A DNA stretch of 18,823 nucleotides from Deinococcus marmoris DSM 12784 (GTDB taxonomy: Bacteria > Deinococcota > Deinococci > Deinococcales > Deinococcaceae), in assembly GCF_000701405.1 (NCBI RefSeq), contig NZ_JNIV01000088.1, positions 1 through 18,823 of the forward strand. Direction: 5' to 3'. This document shows, piece by piece, positions 1 through 7,038 of the stretch (position 1 is its first letter; every line of letters starts with the position of its first letter). The translations under genes were made by a program, and so were the position numbers. The notes below the pieces were generated by a model, which worked only from the letters and a program-made list of their open reading frames with translations, ran no database searches and had not been told where the DNA came from.

Positions 1-1583
1 TCACGTTCAGCGGCGCGCAGGCGGCGGCCAACAACGGCGCGCCCGTCAACGCCGATCCCACCAGGCTCAGGCCGCAGACGGTGGTTCCCTTCCGCCCCAT
101 CGAACCCACCCGCGCCGACACGATCACCCTGCCAGCCGGCTACCGCTTTCAGGTGCTGGCCCCCTGGGGCGAGACGTTCACGGCAGATGGCCGCGAGATA
201 GGCTTTAACCACGACTTCATCGGCTACTTTCCGGCTGATCTGCTTGAGGGCGGTCAGAGCGCCACCGACGCTCTGCTGACCATCAACCACGAATACGTCA
301 ATCCCCTGTTCGTGGGTGGCAACACCACGGAGCGCACCCCCGCCCAGATCAGGAAAGAAATGGAATCGGTGGGCGTCAGCGTGGTGCGGGTCAGCAAGCA
401 GGGCCAGACCTGGAAAGTGGTGCCGGACGCCCGCAACCGACGGATTGATGCCATGACCAGGATTGAGCTGACCGGGCCGGTGCGCGGCACTGCGCCCGTC
501 AAGGGGGCCACCGTGGTCAGCGGGACGGTGGGCAACTGCTCCGGCGGCCAGACGCCGTGGGGCACGCTGCTGACCTGCGAGGAAAACGTGGACGGCTACG
601 CCAAAGCCTGGCCGGACAGCGGCTACGAGGCCATGCACCAGGGCTGGGTCACCGAGATTGATCCCTTCGACGCGGCCTGGATGCCCAAAAAGCGTACTGC
701 GATGGGCCGCTTCCGCCACGAGAACGCCGCCGTCAAGGTGGCCGGGGATGGCCGGGTGGTGGCGTACATGGGCGACGACATGCAGGACGCGTGCATCTAC
801 AAGTTTGTCAGCCGGGGCAGGTACAACCCGGCCAACCGCGCCGCCAACCGTGACCTGATGGCCGACGGTGATCTGTATGTCGCCAATTTCGGCAATGGCA
901 CCTGGGTGCTGCTGGACTACGACAGGAACAAGAAGTTGCAGGAGGCCAGGGACAGCGCGGGCAAGCCTGTCTTTGCCAGTCAGGCCGAGGTGCTGGCCGA
1001 CGCCCGCGCCAGCGCCCTGGCCGTGGGCGGCACGCCAGTAGACCGCCCGGAAGACATTGAAATCCACCCGCGCACCGGCGAGGTATATGCCGCGCTGACC
1101 AACAACAGCAAGCACGGCAACTACTTCGGCCACATCATCAAATTCCGCGAGGACAAGGGCGACTTCACCGCCGAGAAATTCCTGTGGGAAGTGTTCGCCT
1201 ACGGCGGCCCACAAAGCGGCTTTGCCAGCCCAGACAACCTGGTGTTCGATCCTTACGGCAACCTGTGGATGGTCACGGACAACAGCGACCTGGGCACCAA
1301 CCCGATCAAGGAATACCACGGCAACAACGCCATGTTCTTCTTTCCCACCGAGGGGCCGAATGCGGGCAAGGCGTACCGCTTCGCCGTCGGACCTATAGAT
1401 GCGGAGATGACCGGGCCTGTGTTCTCGCCCGACGGCAAAACCCTGTTTTTGTCGGTACAGCACCCCGGCGAGGACAGCGAGAGCCTGGACAAGCTGACCA
1501 GCAACTTTGGGGCGGCCCAGGGCAGCAAGGTTCCCCGCCCCACCCTGGTGGCCATTGAGGGCTTCCCCGGTTGGACGGCATGA
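1..1583 (+). CDS. PhoX-type alkaline phosphatase (DUF839), 5'-truncated by window edge
   Basis: The reading frame is open from base 3 with no stop, so the start and the expected Tat signal peptide lie left of the window; the GTG at 81 is only an internal codon. The remaining ~526 residues look like most of a PhoX/DUF839 protein, a secreted propeller-like phosphomonoesterase that uses Ca/Fe cofactors in characterised members. Diagnostic stretches are GNCSGGQTPWGTLLTCEE (about nt 531-584), GRFRHENAAV (about 705-734), MGDDMQDACIYKFVS and PDNLVFDPYGNLWMVTDN (about 1230-1284). The protein would act outside the cytoplasmic membrane to release phosphate from organic esters. Its stop overlaps the ATG of the next small gene (ATGA). 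The family call is from recognised motifs; substrate range is not visible. Confidence 0.88.
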   Translation, partial: TFSGAQAAANNGAPVNADPTRLRPQTVVPFRPIEPTRADTITLPAGYRFQVLAPWGETFTADGREIGFNHDFIGYFPADLLEGGQSATDALLTINHEYVNPLFVGGNTTERTPAQIRKEMESVGVSVVRVSKQGQTWKVVPDARNRRIDAMTRIELTGPVRGTAPVKGATVVSGTVGNCSGGQTPWGTLLTCEENVDGYAKAWPDSGYEAMHQGWVTEIDPFDAAWMPKKRTAMGRFRHENAAVKVAGDGRVVAYMGDDMQDACIYKFVSRGRYNPANRAANRDLMADGDLYVANFGNGTWVLLDYDRNKKLQEARDSAGKPVFASQAEVLADARASALAVGGTPVDRPEDIEIHPRTGEVYAALTNNSKHGNYFGHIIKFREDKGDFTAEKFLWEVFAYGGPQSGFASPDNLVFDPYGNLWMVTDNSDLGTNPIKEYHGNNAMFFFPTEGPNAGKAYRFAVGPIDAEMTGPVFSPDGKTLFLSVQHPGEDSESLDKLTSNFGAAQGSKVPRPTLVAIEGFPGWTA

Positions 1584-1888
1584 CCCTCTGGCCGCGTTCC
1601 AGTGCGCCGTGGATCGTGGGCCGCCCCGCCCGCTTTTCAGACGCTGCCGAGGATTTCGTTAATGAATTGACCCGTCAGCAGCCGTGGCGCAAGGCCCGCT
1701 GTGAGGCGTGGTTGGAGGCCATGATTGACGAACTGGGCGACCCTGCCCTCAGCGTCACGTTCCCAGACGCCGGGGCCGACGCCTGGCTCGCTGCCCTGTC
1801 TGACCCCGGACAGACCGAGGCCCGCGCCGTGCTGGCCGAATTTAAGGCCTATCTGAATGAGTGGGACTGGCTGCCTGATCAGGCATAG
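1580..1888 (+). CDS. Small acidic protein of unknown function, coupled to PhoX gene
   Basis: A 102-aa frame starts at the ATG that overlaps the upstream stop (ATGA), a layout that suggests translational coupling with the phosphatase gene; a TTG at 1571 would add three residues and is less likely. The protein is soluble, has no signal peptide or membrane segment, and is rich in Trp, Ala, Asp and Glu (for example DFVNELTRQQPWRKARCEAW and the C-terminal EWDWLPDQA). I do not recognise a family. Codon use matches the neighbours, so it is probably a real gene. A cytoplasmic accessory to the phosphatase is possible but is only inferred from the overlap. Confidence 0.6.
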   Translation: MTLWPRSSAPWIVGRPARFSDAAEDFVNELTRQQPWRKARCEAWLEAMIDELGDPALSVTFPDAGADAWLAALSDPGQTEARAVLAEFKAYLNEWDWLPDQA

Positions 1889-1925
1889 CGTCAGCGCACG
1901 CACCCAGCACCGAGACCAATAGCCG

Positions 1926-1958
1926 AAGCCAGCCCCGTACGAATCGCGGGGCAGGCTT
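1926..1958. terminator. Probable bidirectional terminator hairpin
   Basis: An inverted repeat pairs AAGCC (1926-1930) with GGCTT (1954-1958) and GCCCCG (1932-1937) with CGGGGC (1947-1952), with one A-A mismatch and a 9-nt loop. It is followed by a short T-containing tract (tttgctgt). It lies between the convergent 102-aa gene and the ZnuA-like gene, so it can serve both. Confidence 0.6.
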
Positions 1959-2004
1959 TGCTGTGTGATTCAGAGAAAGTGCGAGTCAAGCGGCGGTGCT
2001 GACG

Positions 2005-2901
2005 CTACTTCAGAGCAGCTACCATTTCATTCACATTGGCCTGGAATGCCCCCAGGAATGTCTCGCCCGCGCTCCCTTTCGGCCCCAGCGCGTCGGTATA
2101 CAGCGGTGGGGCGATTTTCGCGCCGGTTTCCTTGGCCAGCGCCTCGGCCAGGCGGGTATTCACGATGTTCTCGGTGAAGATGACCTTGACGCCGCTCTGC
2201 TTGACCGCCGTGACCAGCGTCGCCAGCTCGCGCGCACTCGGCTCCCGCTCGGTACTCAGGCCAGGAATCACGGTGCCGACAACCGTGAGGCCGTAACGGG
2301 CGGCAAAGTAATTGAGTGCGTCATGGTTGGTCACGATCTGCCGCTGGCTGGCGGGCAGCGTGGCAAACTGCTTTTTGGCGTAGGCGTCGGCTTCATTTAA
2401 CTTTTTGATGTACGCGGCGGCGTTGCTGGCATAGGTTGCCTTGCCCGCTGGGTCCAGCGCACTCAGGGTGTTCTGGACGTTCTTCACGTAGCCTGCCGCC
2501 AGCCCCAGATCCCACCACGCATGGGGGTCAAAGTCGCTGTGTTCTTCCCCGGCGTGTTCCTCGCCTTCCTCTTCCTCGCCGCCCTCGCGCAGCTTCAGGC
2601 CGCTGGTCAGCGTGCGGACCGGGACGGACGGCGCAGAGGCCTGCACCTGCGGCAACCACGGCTCCAGCCCCGCGCCGTTCACGAACATCACCCGGCTTCC
2701 TGCCAGGCCCCGGATCACGCTGGCTGTGGGTTGAAAGGTGTGCGAGTCCCCTCCGGCTGGCACGATCTCGTTAATGCTCACGCGCGTCCCGCCCACATTC
2801 CGCACGAAGTCGGCCAGGATGCTGTTGGACACGCTGACTTGCAGGGGTGCAGCCTGGGCGCTCGCCAGACCGAGGAGACCCAGAACCATCAGGCCCTTCA
2901 C
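2005..2901 (-). CDS. znuA: ZnuA-like zinc ABC transporter substrate-binding protein with His-rich loop
   Basis: A 298-aa cluster A-I (PF01297) metal-binding lipoprotein-like/periplasmic protein. It has a hydrophobic signal peptide at residues 1-18, GGDSHTFQP with H54, an acidic His/Glu-rich loop at about 105-121, DPHAWWD with H127, [10 protein letters not shown] with H193, and the closing-domain motif FTENIVN. These are the usual Zn ligands and charged loop of ZnuA/AdcA; the loop argues for zinc over manganese. The GTG start at 2901 overlaps the stop of the L28 gene as GTGA, pointing to translational coupling; an ATG at 2889 would give a slightly shorter signal peptide. It is the last gene of the zur operon. 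Its permease and ATPase are not in this window. Confidence 0.9.
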   Translation of the reverse strand: MKGLMVLGLLGLASAQAAPLQVSVSNSILADFVRNVGGTRVSINEIVPAGGDSHTFQPTASVIRGLAGSRVMFVNGAGLEPWLPQVQASAPSVPVRTLTSGLKLREGGEEEEGEEHAGEEHSDFDPHAWWDLGLAAGYVKNVQNTLSALDPAGKATYASNAAAYIKKLNEADAYAKKQFATLPASQRQIVTNHDALNYFAARYGLTVVGTVIPGLSTEREPSARELATLVTAVKQSGVKVIFTENIVNTRLAEALAKETGAKIAPPLYTDALGPKGSAGETFLGAFQANVNEMVAALK

Positions 2902-3143
2902 AGCAGCTCCACTTGCTTGAAGCCGCCGCGCACCAGCGTGCGAAGGGCGTGGGCGCTGATCCAGACAGTCTTGACCACGCCACCTTCGCGGATGGTCCGC
3001 TTTTGCAGGTTGGCCTTCTGCACCCGCTTGCTGACGCCCGTGACCTTGCGGCCCACCCCGCCTGCCGCCCGCGCCTTGCCGCGCCGGATCACACTATTTA
3101 CAACCAGATTCTTCTTGCCTGTCAGATAACATTCACGGCTCAT
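2898..3143 (-). CDS. rpmB: 50S ribosomal protein L28 paralog (zinc-independent type)
   Basis: An 81-aa L28 protein starting [11 protein letters not shown], with the basic segment [14 protein letters not shown] and ending FKQVELL. The start is chosen at the ATG at 3143, which has AAAGGAG about 7 nt upstream; the frame extends further up but without L28 similarity. Only one Cys (C5) is present, so there is no CxxC pair and no zinc ribbon. In many bacteria a Zur-controlled C-minus L28 copy replaces the zinc-holding one during zinc starvation, releasing zinc from ribosomes. Its place between a COG0523 GTPase and ZnuA, with a GTGA overlap into the latter, fits that role. Whether this is the sole or second L28 of the genome cannot be seen here. 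Confidence 0.9.
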   Translation of the reverse strand: MSRECYLTGKKNLVVNSVIRRGKARAAGGVGRKVTGVSKRVQKANLQKRTIREGGVVKTVWISAHALRTLVRGGFKQVELL

Positions 3144-3202
3144 ATACGGCTCCTTTAAACTGATGAGAGGGAAAAAAAGTGCGAAAGAAAGGGGAGCGGA
3201 TG

Positions 3203-4261
3203 TCAACGCGCCGCCGCCCCCTCCAGCAGGCGGTCAAGCTCGGCCCCGTCCAGATCGCGTCCGATAAAGACGATCTCGCTGAAGGCTTCGGCGGGATCAT
3301 GCCATTCCCCGGCGGTTTCCAGCGCCAGTTGCCGCCCGGTGTGGTTCCATAGGGTTGCCAGGCCGTCACCCAGGTTGACCCAGCCTTTGCTGCGGATCAC
3401 GTTTCTGGGCAGACCGCCCACCAGCACACGCTGAAGGGCCGCGCCATTAAAGGGCCGCCTGGTGCGGTAGATGTGGGTGCCCAGGCCGTAGGTCTCGCTC
3501 TCTGGGGTGTGTTCCTTTTCCAGCTCGGTCATCCACATGTCCATCTGGCTGGCCTGCTCAAAGTCAAACAGGCCCACGTCCAGCACATCTTCCACCGCCA
3601 CCTGACCCTGCCGGGCGTCCAGCACGCGGGCGCGGGGGTTGGTAATGCCCACCAGTTCGCGCAACTGCTGCACGTCATCCGGGGCGGCCAGATCGGTCTT
3701 GTTCAGCACCACGATGTCGGCGAATTCAAGCTGTTCGGCCAGTAGTTCGCCAAAACCCCGCTCGAAGTCGTCGCCGGGAATGGCCTCCTGCCGGTTCCAC
3801 AGGTCAAAGAACTGGGCGCTGTCCACCACCGTGATCATGGCGTCCACATGCACCCGGCCCAGCAGGTTGGGAATGGCTGCCTGGCCGGGTTCCGGCTCAA
3901 TCTCCAACTCTTCAGGGGTCAGGCAAAAGCTCTGGGCAATCGGCAGCGGCTCGCCAATGCCGGTGGACTCAATCACGATGGCGTCCAGCTCGCGGGTGTT
4001 GAGCAGGTCTTCCACCGCCAGCAGCAGATCGCCGCGCAGGGTGCAGCAAATGCAGCCGTCTGATAGCTCAGTGATCTGCTCATCGGTCTTGACCACCAGG
4101 CTGGCGTCGATGTTGACCGCGCCGAATTCATTGACGATCACGGCAATTTTGCGCCCGCCTGCCTGCCGGATGATCTGATTGAGCAGCGTGGTTTTGCCCG
4201 CCCCCAGAAAACCGCACAGCACGGTGATGGGGATGGATGGTGGGTGTGGGGACTGGGTCAT
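3203..4261 (-). CDS. COG0523 (CobW/ZigA/YciC-type) GTPase metallochaperone, copy 1
   Basis: A 352-aa SIMIBI-class G3E GTPase. Residues 17-25 form the P-loop [23 protein letters not shown] (about 65-78) holds the CxCC metal motif at 70-73; IVLNKTDL is the base-specificity motif; the C-terminal CobW_C domain includes IRSKGWVNL and [14 protein letters not shown]0523 proteins of this kind deliver or allocate zinc under zinc limitation (ZNG1, ZigA, YciC). The ATG at 4261 overlaps the stop of the Fur-family gene as ATGA, with GAGG about 8 nt upstream. The gap to L28 is 59 nt. The substrate metal is inferred from the zinc context; cobalt or iron is less likely. Confidence 0.92.
   Translation of the reverse strand: MTQSPHPPSIPITVLCGFLGAGKTTLLNQIIRQAGGRKIAVIVNEFGAVNIDASLVVKTDEQITELSDGCICCTLRGDLLLAVEDLLNTRELDAIVIESTGIGEPLPIAQSFCLTPEELEIEPEPGQAAIPNLLGRVHVDAMITVVDSAQFFDLWNRQEAIPGDDFERGFGELLAEQLEFADIVVLNKTDLAAPDDVQQLRELVGITNPRARVLDARQGQVAVEDVLDVGLFDFEQASQMDMWMTELEKEHTPESETYGLGTHIYRTRRPFNGAALQRVLVGGLPRNVIRSKGWVNLGDGLATLWNHTGRQLALETAGEWHDPAEAFSEIVFIGRDLDGAELDRLLEGAAAR
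4145..4240 (-). repeat. 96-bp direct repeat, copy inside GTPase 1 gene (partner 4694-4789)
   Basis: This segment spans the P-loop-coding 5' part of GTPase gene 1. It matches 4694-4789 with about 8 mismatches in 96, same orientation, 549 bp apart. The match stops abruptly after the GRK(I/V)A codons. The differences include both silent changes and conservative replacements (I/V, T/A, N/D, G/S), so the copies are diverged rather than a very recent duplication. Confidence 0.85.
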
Positions 4262-4674
4262 ATATTGATCCTCGGTGGAGTGGATAAACACTGCGGACAC
4301 AGGCCGTGCAGGGTGAGTTCGTAAGCGTCAATCTGAAACGGGACGGCCAGCGATTGAGGCTCAAAGAGGACGGAGGGTAGGTCGTAGGCCACATGGCACT
4401 GGCGGCACAGGAAGTGTGGGTGATCGTGCGGGTGGCCTCCAGCGGGGCAGCGCTCGTACTGTGTGCCGGTGGACAGCGTCACCGCCCTGACCTGTTCATC
4501 GGCCATCAGTTGCTTGAGGACGCGGTAAACGGTAGCGATGCCCAGGCCGGGGCGGTGCACGCTGGCCAGCGCCCAGACTTCGTCGGCCTTCAGCGGGCCA
4601 GGGGCTTCGTCCAGCACGGCAATGATCCGGTCACGCGGCAGGCTCCGGCGATGAAGGATCGTTTTCCTTAGCAT
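4258..4674 (-). CDS. zur: Fur-family metalloregulator, probably Zur
   Basis: A 138-aa Fur-superfamily repressor. The winged-helix recognition segment is [12 protein letters not shown]; the regulatory metal site is [26 protein letters not shown] supplies the second CxxC of the structural zinc site. The start is set at the ATG at 4674 (MLRKTILH), preceded by GGTGAGG and lying 4 nt after the stop of the 42-aa CobW head peptide; the open frame further upstream only reads across that peptide in another frame. It is co-transcribed with a COG0523 GTPase (ATGA overlap), L28 and ZnuA, so zinc is the likely co-repressor and autoregulation through the operator at 4810-4835 is likely. Fur or Mur identity cannot be fully excluded from sequence alone. 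Confidence 0.85.
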   Translation of the reverse strand: MLRKTILHRRSLPRDRIIAVLDEAPGPLKADEVWALASVHRPGLGIATVYRVLKQLMADEQVRAVTLSTGTQYERCPAGGHPHDHPHFLCRQCHVAYDLPSVLFEPQSLAVPFQIDAYELTLHGLCPQCLSTPPRINI

Positions 4675-4678
4675 CGCC

Positions 4679-4807
4679 TCACCCTGTCCCAGCAACTTTG
4701 CGCCCGCTTGCCTGCCGGATGATCTGATCGAGCAGCGTGGTCTTGCCCGCCCCCAGAAAACCGCACAGCACGGCAATGGGGACGGACGGAGGGGAGCGAG
4801 GGTTCAT
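4679..4807 (-). pseudogene. Truncated COG0523 GTPase head (42 codons) leading the zur operon
   Basis: An intact 42-codon frame starts at ATG 4807 and ends at TGA 4679-4681. It encodes the start of a CobW-type GTPase including the complete P-loop [17 protein letters not shown], then runs off into a few unrelated residues (VAGTG) and stops. The DNA of 4694-4789 matches 4145-4240 inside the full-length GTPase gene at about 88 of 96 positions, in the same orientation. The ATG lies 9 nt after the -10 hexamer of the zur promoter, so it should be the first codon of a leaderless mRNA. The zur ATG follows its stop by 4 nt. It could be a remnant or a functional leader peptide; it cannot be a complete GTPase. 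Confidence 0.75.
4694..4789 (-). repeat. 96-bp direct repeat, copy in the truncated GTPase head
   Basis: Partner of 4145-4240. Recombination between the two would delete zur, which lies between them, leaving GTPase gene 1 directly behind the promoter. Confidence 0.85.
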
Positions 4808-4845
4808 AGATTGATAATGATATTCCACTATCAATAAAGAAGCAA
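4808..4845 (-). promoter_or_regulatory. Leaderless promoter of the zur operon
   Basis: On the minus strand: -35 TTGCTT (4840-4845), 17-bp spacer, -10 TATCAT (4817-4822), then 9 nt to the ATG at 4807. Transcription should start at or next to the ATG, with no room for a ribosome-binding site. The same layout is seen at 9287-9324. Confidence 0.7.
4810..4835. promoter_or_regulatory. Fur/Zur-type operator of the zur operon
   Basis: A 26-bp imperfect inverted repeat with outer arms ATTGATA (4810-4816) and TATCAAT (4829-4835); 10 of 13 half-site positions are symmetric. It matches the operator at 9289-9314 at about 21 of 26 positions and resembles the classical Fur-family GATAATGAT...ATC pattern. 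It covers the -10 element of the minus-strand promoter, so bound repressor would block RNA polymerase. Assignment to Zur is inferred from the genes controlled. Confidence 0.75.
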
Positions 4846-4870
4846 GGAATGGGCTGGAAGAGAGGGGCGG

Positions 4871-6028
4871 CTAGTGCTGCTCTCCGGTGGCCGTCACAAC
4901 CGTCAGCAGGGCAGGCGTGCCGCCGACTTCAAGGCGGCGGGTGACTTTCAGATCACCCATACTGATGTCCAGCACCTCGGCGGTGGTGGGGCTGGTCAGG
5001 TAAATGCTGGATTTGCCCGTGGCAAAGGTGGGGCGCACGGCTGCTTTATCGGCGGCGTCAAATGGAGCGACGAGGGGTGCGCTGGTCAGGACGCGGCCCG
5101 TGCGGGCGTCCAGGGCGTGCAGGGTTCCGTCGGTGGTCAGCACCATCAGGCGCTGTCCATCCGGCGCGAAGGTGAACTTCAGCGGTGCGGCGCTCAGGGC
5201 AACGGGGGTCAGGGCCGTGTCCTGGGGCGTCCAGCGCACCAGACCCTTGCCGAAGTTGCCGTACAGCGCCGGACTCTTGCTGTGCGCGGCCACCGTGCCG
5301 ACGCGGGTACCCTCGGGCGTCGCGGCGGGGTTGGTCAGCTTGCGGGCTGTCACGTTCTGATCCTGAACTGTCACGGCCAGGACGCCGTCGGTGCAGCCGA
5401 AATACGCCACGTCGCCTAGAACAGCCTCACCGTGCAGGCCGGGGCAGGACTCCGGCAGGGTCTTGAGCAGTTGGCCGGATTTCAGGCTGTAGGCGTCCAC
5501 GCGGTTCAGGCGATAGGAGCCGCTGAGCAGCACGTCACCGAGCATCGCGGGCGCACCATGATCCGGCTGAGCAACAGTCACAACGTTCATGTCGTTGGTC
5601 TTGCCCAGCAGCGTCTCGCCAAACACGGCCACCGTGCCGCTCTTATCATTGAAGATGGCGATGCGGTCATCGTGCGCGAAAAAGTGGGTGGGCTGCTGTC
5701 CCACGTTCAGGGTGGCAAGGATATGGGGCGCTTTAACCACCAGATCACGGTGATCGCCGTGGTCAACGCTGCTCAGGCCACCGTCCAGCACCGTCACACG
5801 GTCACTGTCTCGGTGAAGGGCGTAGCCCAGAGTACCGCCGGGGCCGGTATACAACCCGCTCAGGGAGCCGGGCGTGGAGAAACGGGCGGTGCGTTGACCA
5901 CTGGCCGCGTCAATCACGCTCAGCTCATTGGTCTTGGCATCGGAGACGATCAGGCGTTCGGCGGTGATTGCGTGGGCGCTCAGGCTCAGGGCGGCGGTCA
6001 GGGTCAGCAGGGTGCGGATACGGATCAT
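4871..6028 (-). CDS. aztD: AztD-like periplasmic zinc metallochaperone (beta-propeller)
   Basis: A 385-aa secreted protein. Residues 1-20 form a signal peptide (MIRIRTLLTLTAALSLSAHA); the rest is a repeat-rich propeller-like fold with recurring blade sequences (RLIVSDAKTNELSVIDAASG, DGTLHALDARTGRVL). A His-rich stretch, VDHGDHRD with H90 and H93, then H102, H115 and H119 in QPTHFFAHDD, matches the metal-binding region of AztD, which passes zinc to the AztC binding protein. Two Cys (in ESCPGLHG and YFGCTDG) could form a disulfide. The start ATG has AAGGAG about 7 nt upstream. It lies 137 nt after the AztC-like gene on the same strand, supporting the pairing. Family recognition is from motifs and context; direct binding is inferred. 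Confidence 0.8.
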   Translation of the reverse strand: MIRIRTLLTLTAALSLSAHAITAERLIVSDAKTNELSVIDAASGQRTARFSTPGSLSGLYTGPGGTLGYALHRDSDRVTVLDGGLSSVDHGDHRDLVVKAPHILATLNVGQQPTHFFAHDDRIAIFNDKSGTVAVFGETLLGKTNDMNVVTVAQPDHGAPAMLGDVLLSGSYRLNRVDAYSLKSGQLLKTLPESCPGLHGEAVLGDVAYFGCTDGVLAVTVQDQNVTARKLTNPAATPEGTRVGTVAAHSKSPALYGNFGKGLVRWTPQDTALTPVALSAAPLKFTFAPDGQRLMVLTTDGTLHALDARTGRVLTSAPLVAPFDAADKAAVRPTFATGKSSIYLTSPTTAEVLDISMGDLKVTRRLEVGGTPALLTVVTATGEQH

Positions 6029-6165
6029 GGGGAAACTCCTTGTGAATTGGATTTGAGGGGAGGGCCGTATGGGTACAGCGCGGCAGACAGGGCTGGGCTT
6101 ACGCAGCTCCCGTGGGGGTGCGGCCAGCGAAGTTGATGGCGGCAGGTGGGTGATAGGGGCAGATA
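6029..6165. other. Spacer between AztC- and AztD-like genes
   Basis: The 137-nt spacer is GC-rich, holds no gene and shows no Zur-like repeat. The only recognisable signal is the AAGGAG ribosome-binding site of the downstream gene. The two genes are probably co-transcribed, unless there is a promoter I cannot recognise. Confidence 0.5.
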
Positions 6166-7038
6166 TCAGCGCAGGGCGCGGAGCAGGGTGTCGCGGTTGG
6201 CACGCATCATGGCGATATATCCGGGGGTAGCGGCGCTGCCTTCCGGGTCAAGGATGTACAGTGGCACGCCAGTTTCGGCGGCGACGGCGCGGGCTGGGCC
6301 GGGGGGCAATTGCGGCTCCGCGAAGACCGCCCGGACCCCCTGAGAACGAATCACGGCAACCGCGCTTGCCAGGCGGGCCGGGCTGGCCTCAATGCCCTCA
6401 AGCGGCGCGAGGGTGGCGGCCACACGCAAGCCGTAGGCGCGGGCAAAGTAGCCAAAAGCATTGTGAAATGTCACCAGCTTGCCGCCCTGCACGGGTTTCA
6501 GGGTGGTCTGAAGTTCGCGGTGCAGGGCCATCAGCGCAGCGGATTCACGGGCGGCGGCGGCGCGGTAGGTATCGGCCTGGGCCGGGTCAAGCGCGGCGAG
6601 TTCCTGGCCGATCAGGCGGGCGGCCTGGGCCATCAGGCTGGCATCCAGCCACCAGTGCGGATCGGTAGACCGCCCGGAGCGCAGGCGGACAAAGGTCATC
6701 TGATCGCCCAGTTTCAGCACACGGGCGCGGCTGCCGCTGGACTGCACGTACCGCTCCAGCCAGGCGTCTGCGCCCAGCCCGGCCATCACGGCCAACTGGG
6801 CCGCCCGGATACGCGTCACGTCCCGCACCGTCGGGTCAAAATTGTGGGGGCTGCTGCCAATCGGCGCGGCGCGTTCCACATCGGCGGCGTCGGCGGCCAC
6901 GCGGCTGACCACATCAAACAGCGGCTGGAAGGAAACGATGACTTTCAGACGTTCGGCCCCGGCGGTGCCGGTCAGACTCAGGCCGATCAGGGCAGCGAGC
7001 AGGGCGGCCCGTGGCACCCGGCCCCACTTCACTCCCAC
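6166..7038 (-). CDS. aztC: AztC-like zinc ABC transporter substrate-binding protein lacking the His-rich loop
   Basis: A 290-aa cluster A-I metal-binding protein with a signal peptide at about residues 1-28. The predicted ligands are H65 (SPHNFDP), H128 (TDPHWWLD), H192 (TFHNAFGYFARAYG) and D264 (YILDPEG), with FAEPQ at about 239-243. Between H65 and H128 there is no Glu/His-rich loop, unlike the ZnuA protein at 2005-2901; this is the AztC trait, whose loading depends on the AztD chaperone encoded next. The GTG start at 7038 overlaps the end of the upstream GTPase gene by 10 nt; a GTG at 7032 is an alternative. No AztA or AztB gene is present, so it must share a permease encoded elsewhere. 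Confidence 0.85.
   Translation of the reverse strand: MGVKWGRVPRAALLAALIGLSLTGTAGAERLKVIVSFQPLFDVVSRVAADAADVERAAPIGSSPHNFDPTVRDVTRIRAAQLAVMAGLGADAWLERYVQSSGSRARVLKLGDQMTFVRLRSGRSTDPHWWLDASLMAQAARLIGQELAALDPAQADTYRAAAARESAALMALHRELQTTLKPVQGGKLVTFHNAFGYFARAYGLRVAATLAPLEGIEASPARLASAVAVIRSQGVRAVFAEPQLPPGPARAVAAETGVPLYILDPEGSAATPGYIAMMRANRDTLLRALR

Noticed and set aside
2521..3129. Plus-strand frames opposite znuA and L28
   Set aside because: They run antisense to well-supported genes, lack ribosome-binding sites and translate into low-complexity sequence.
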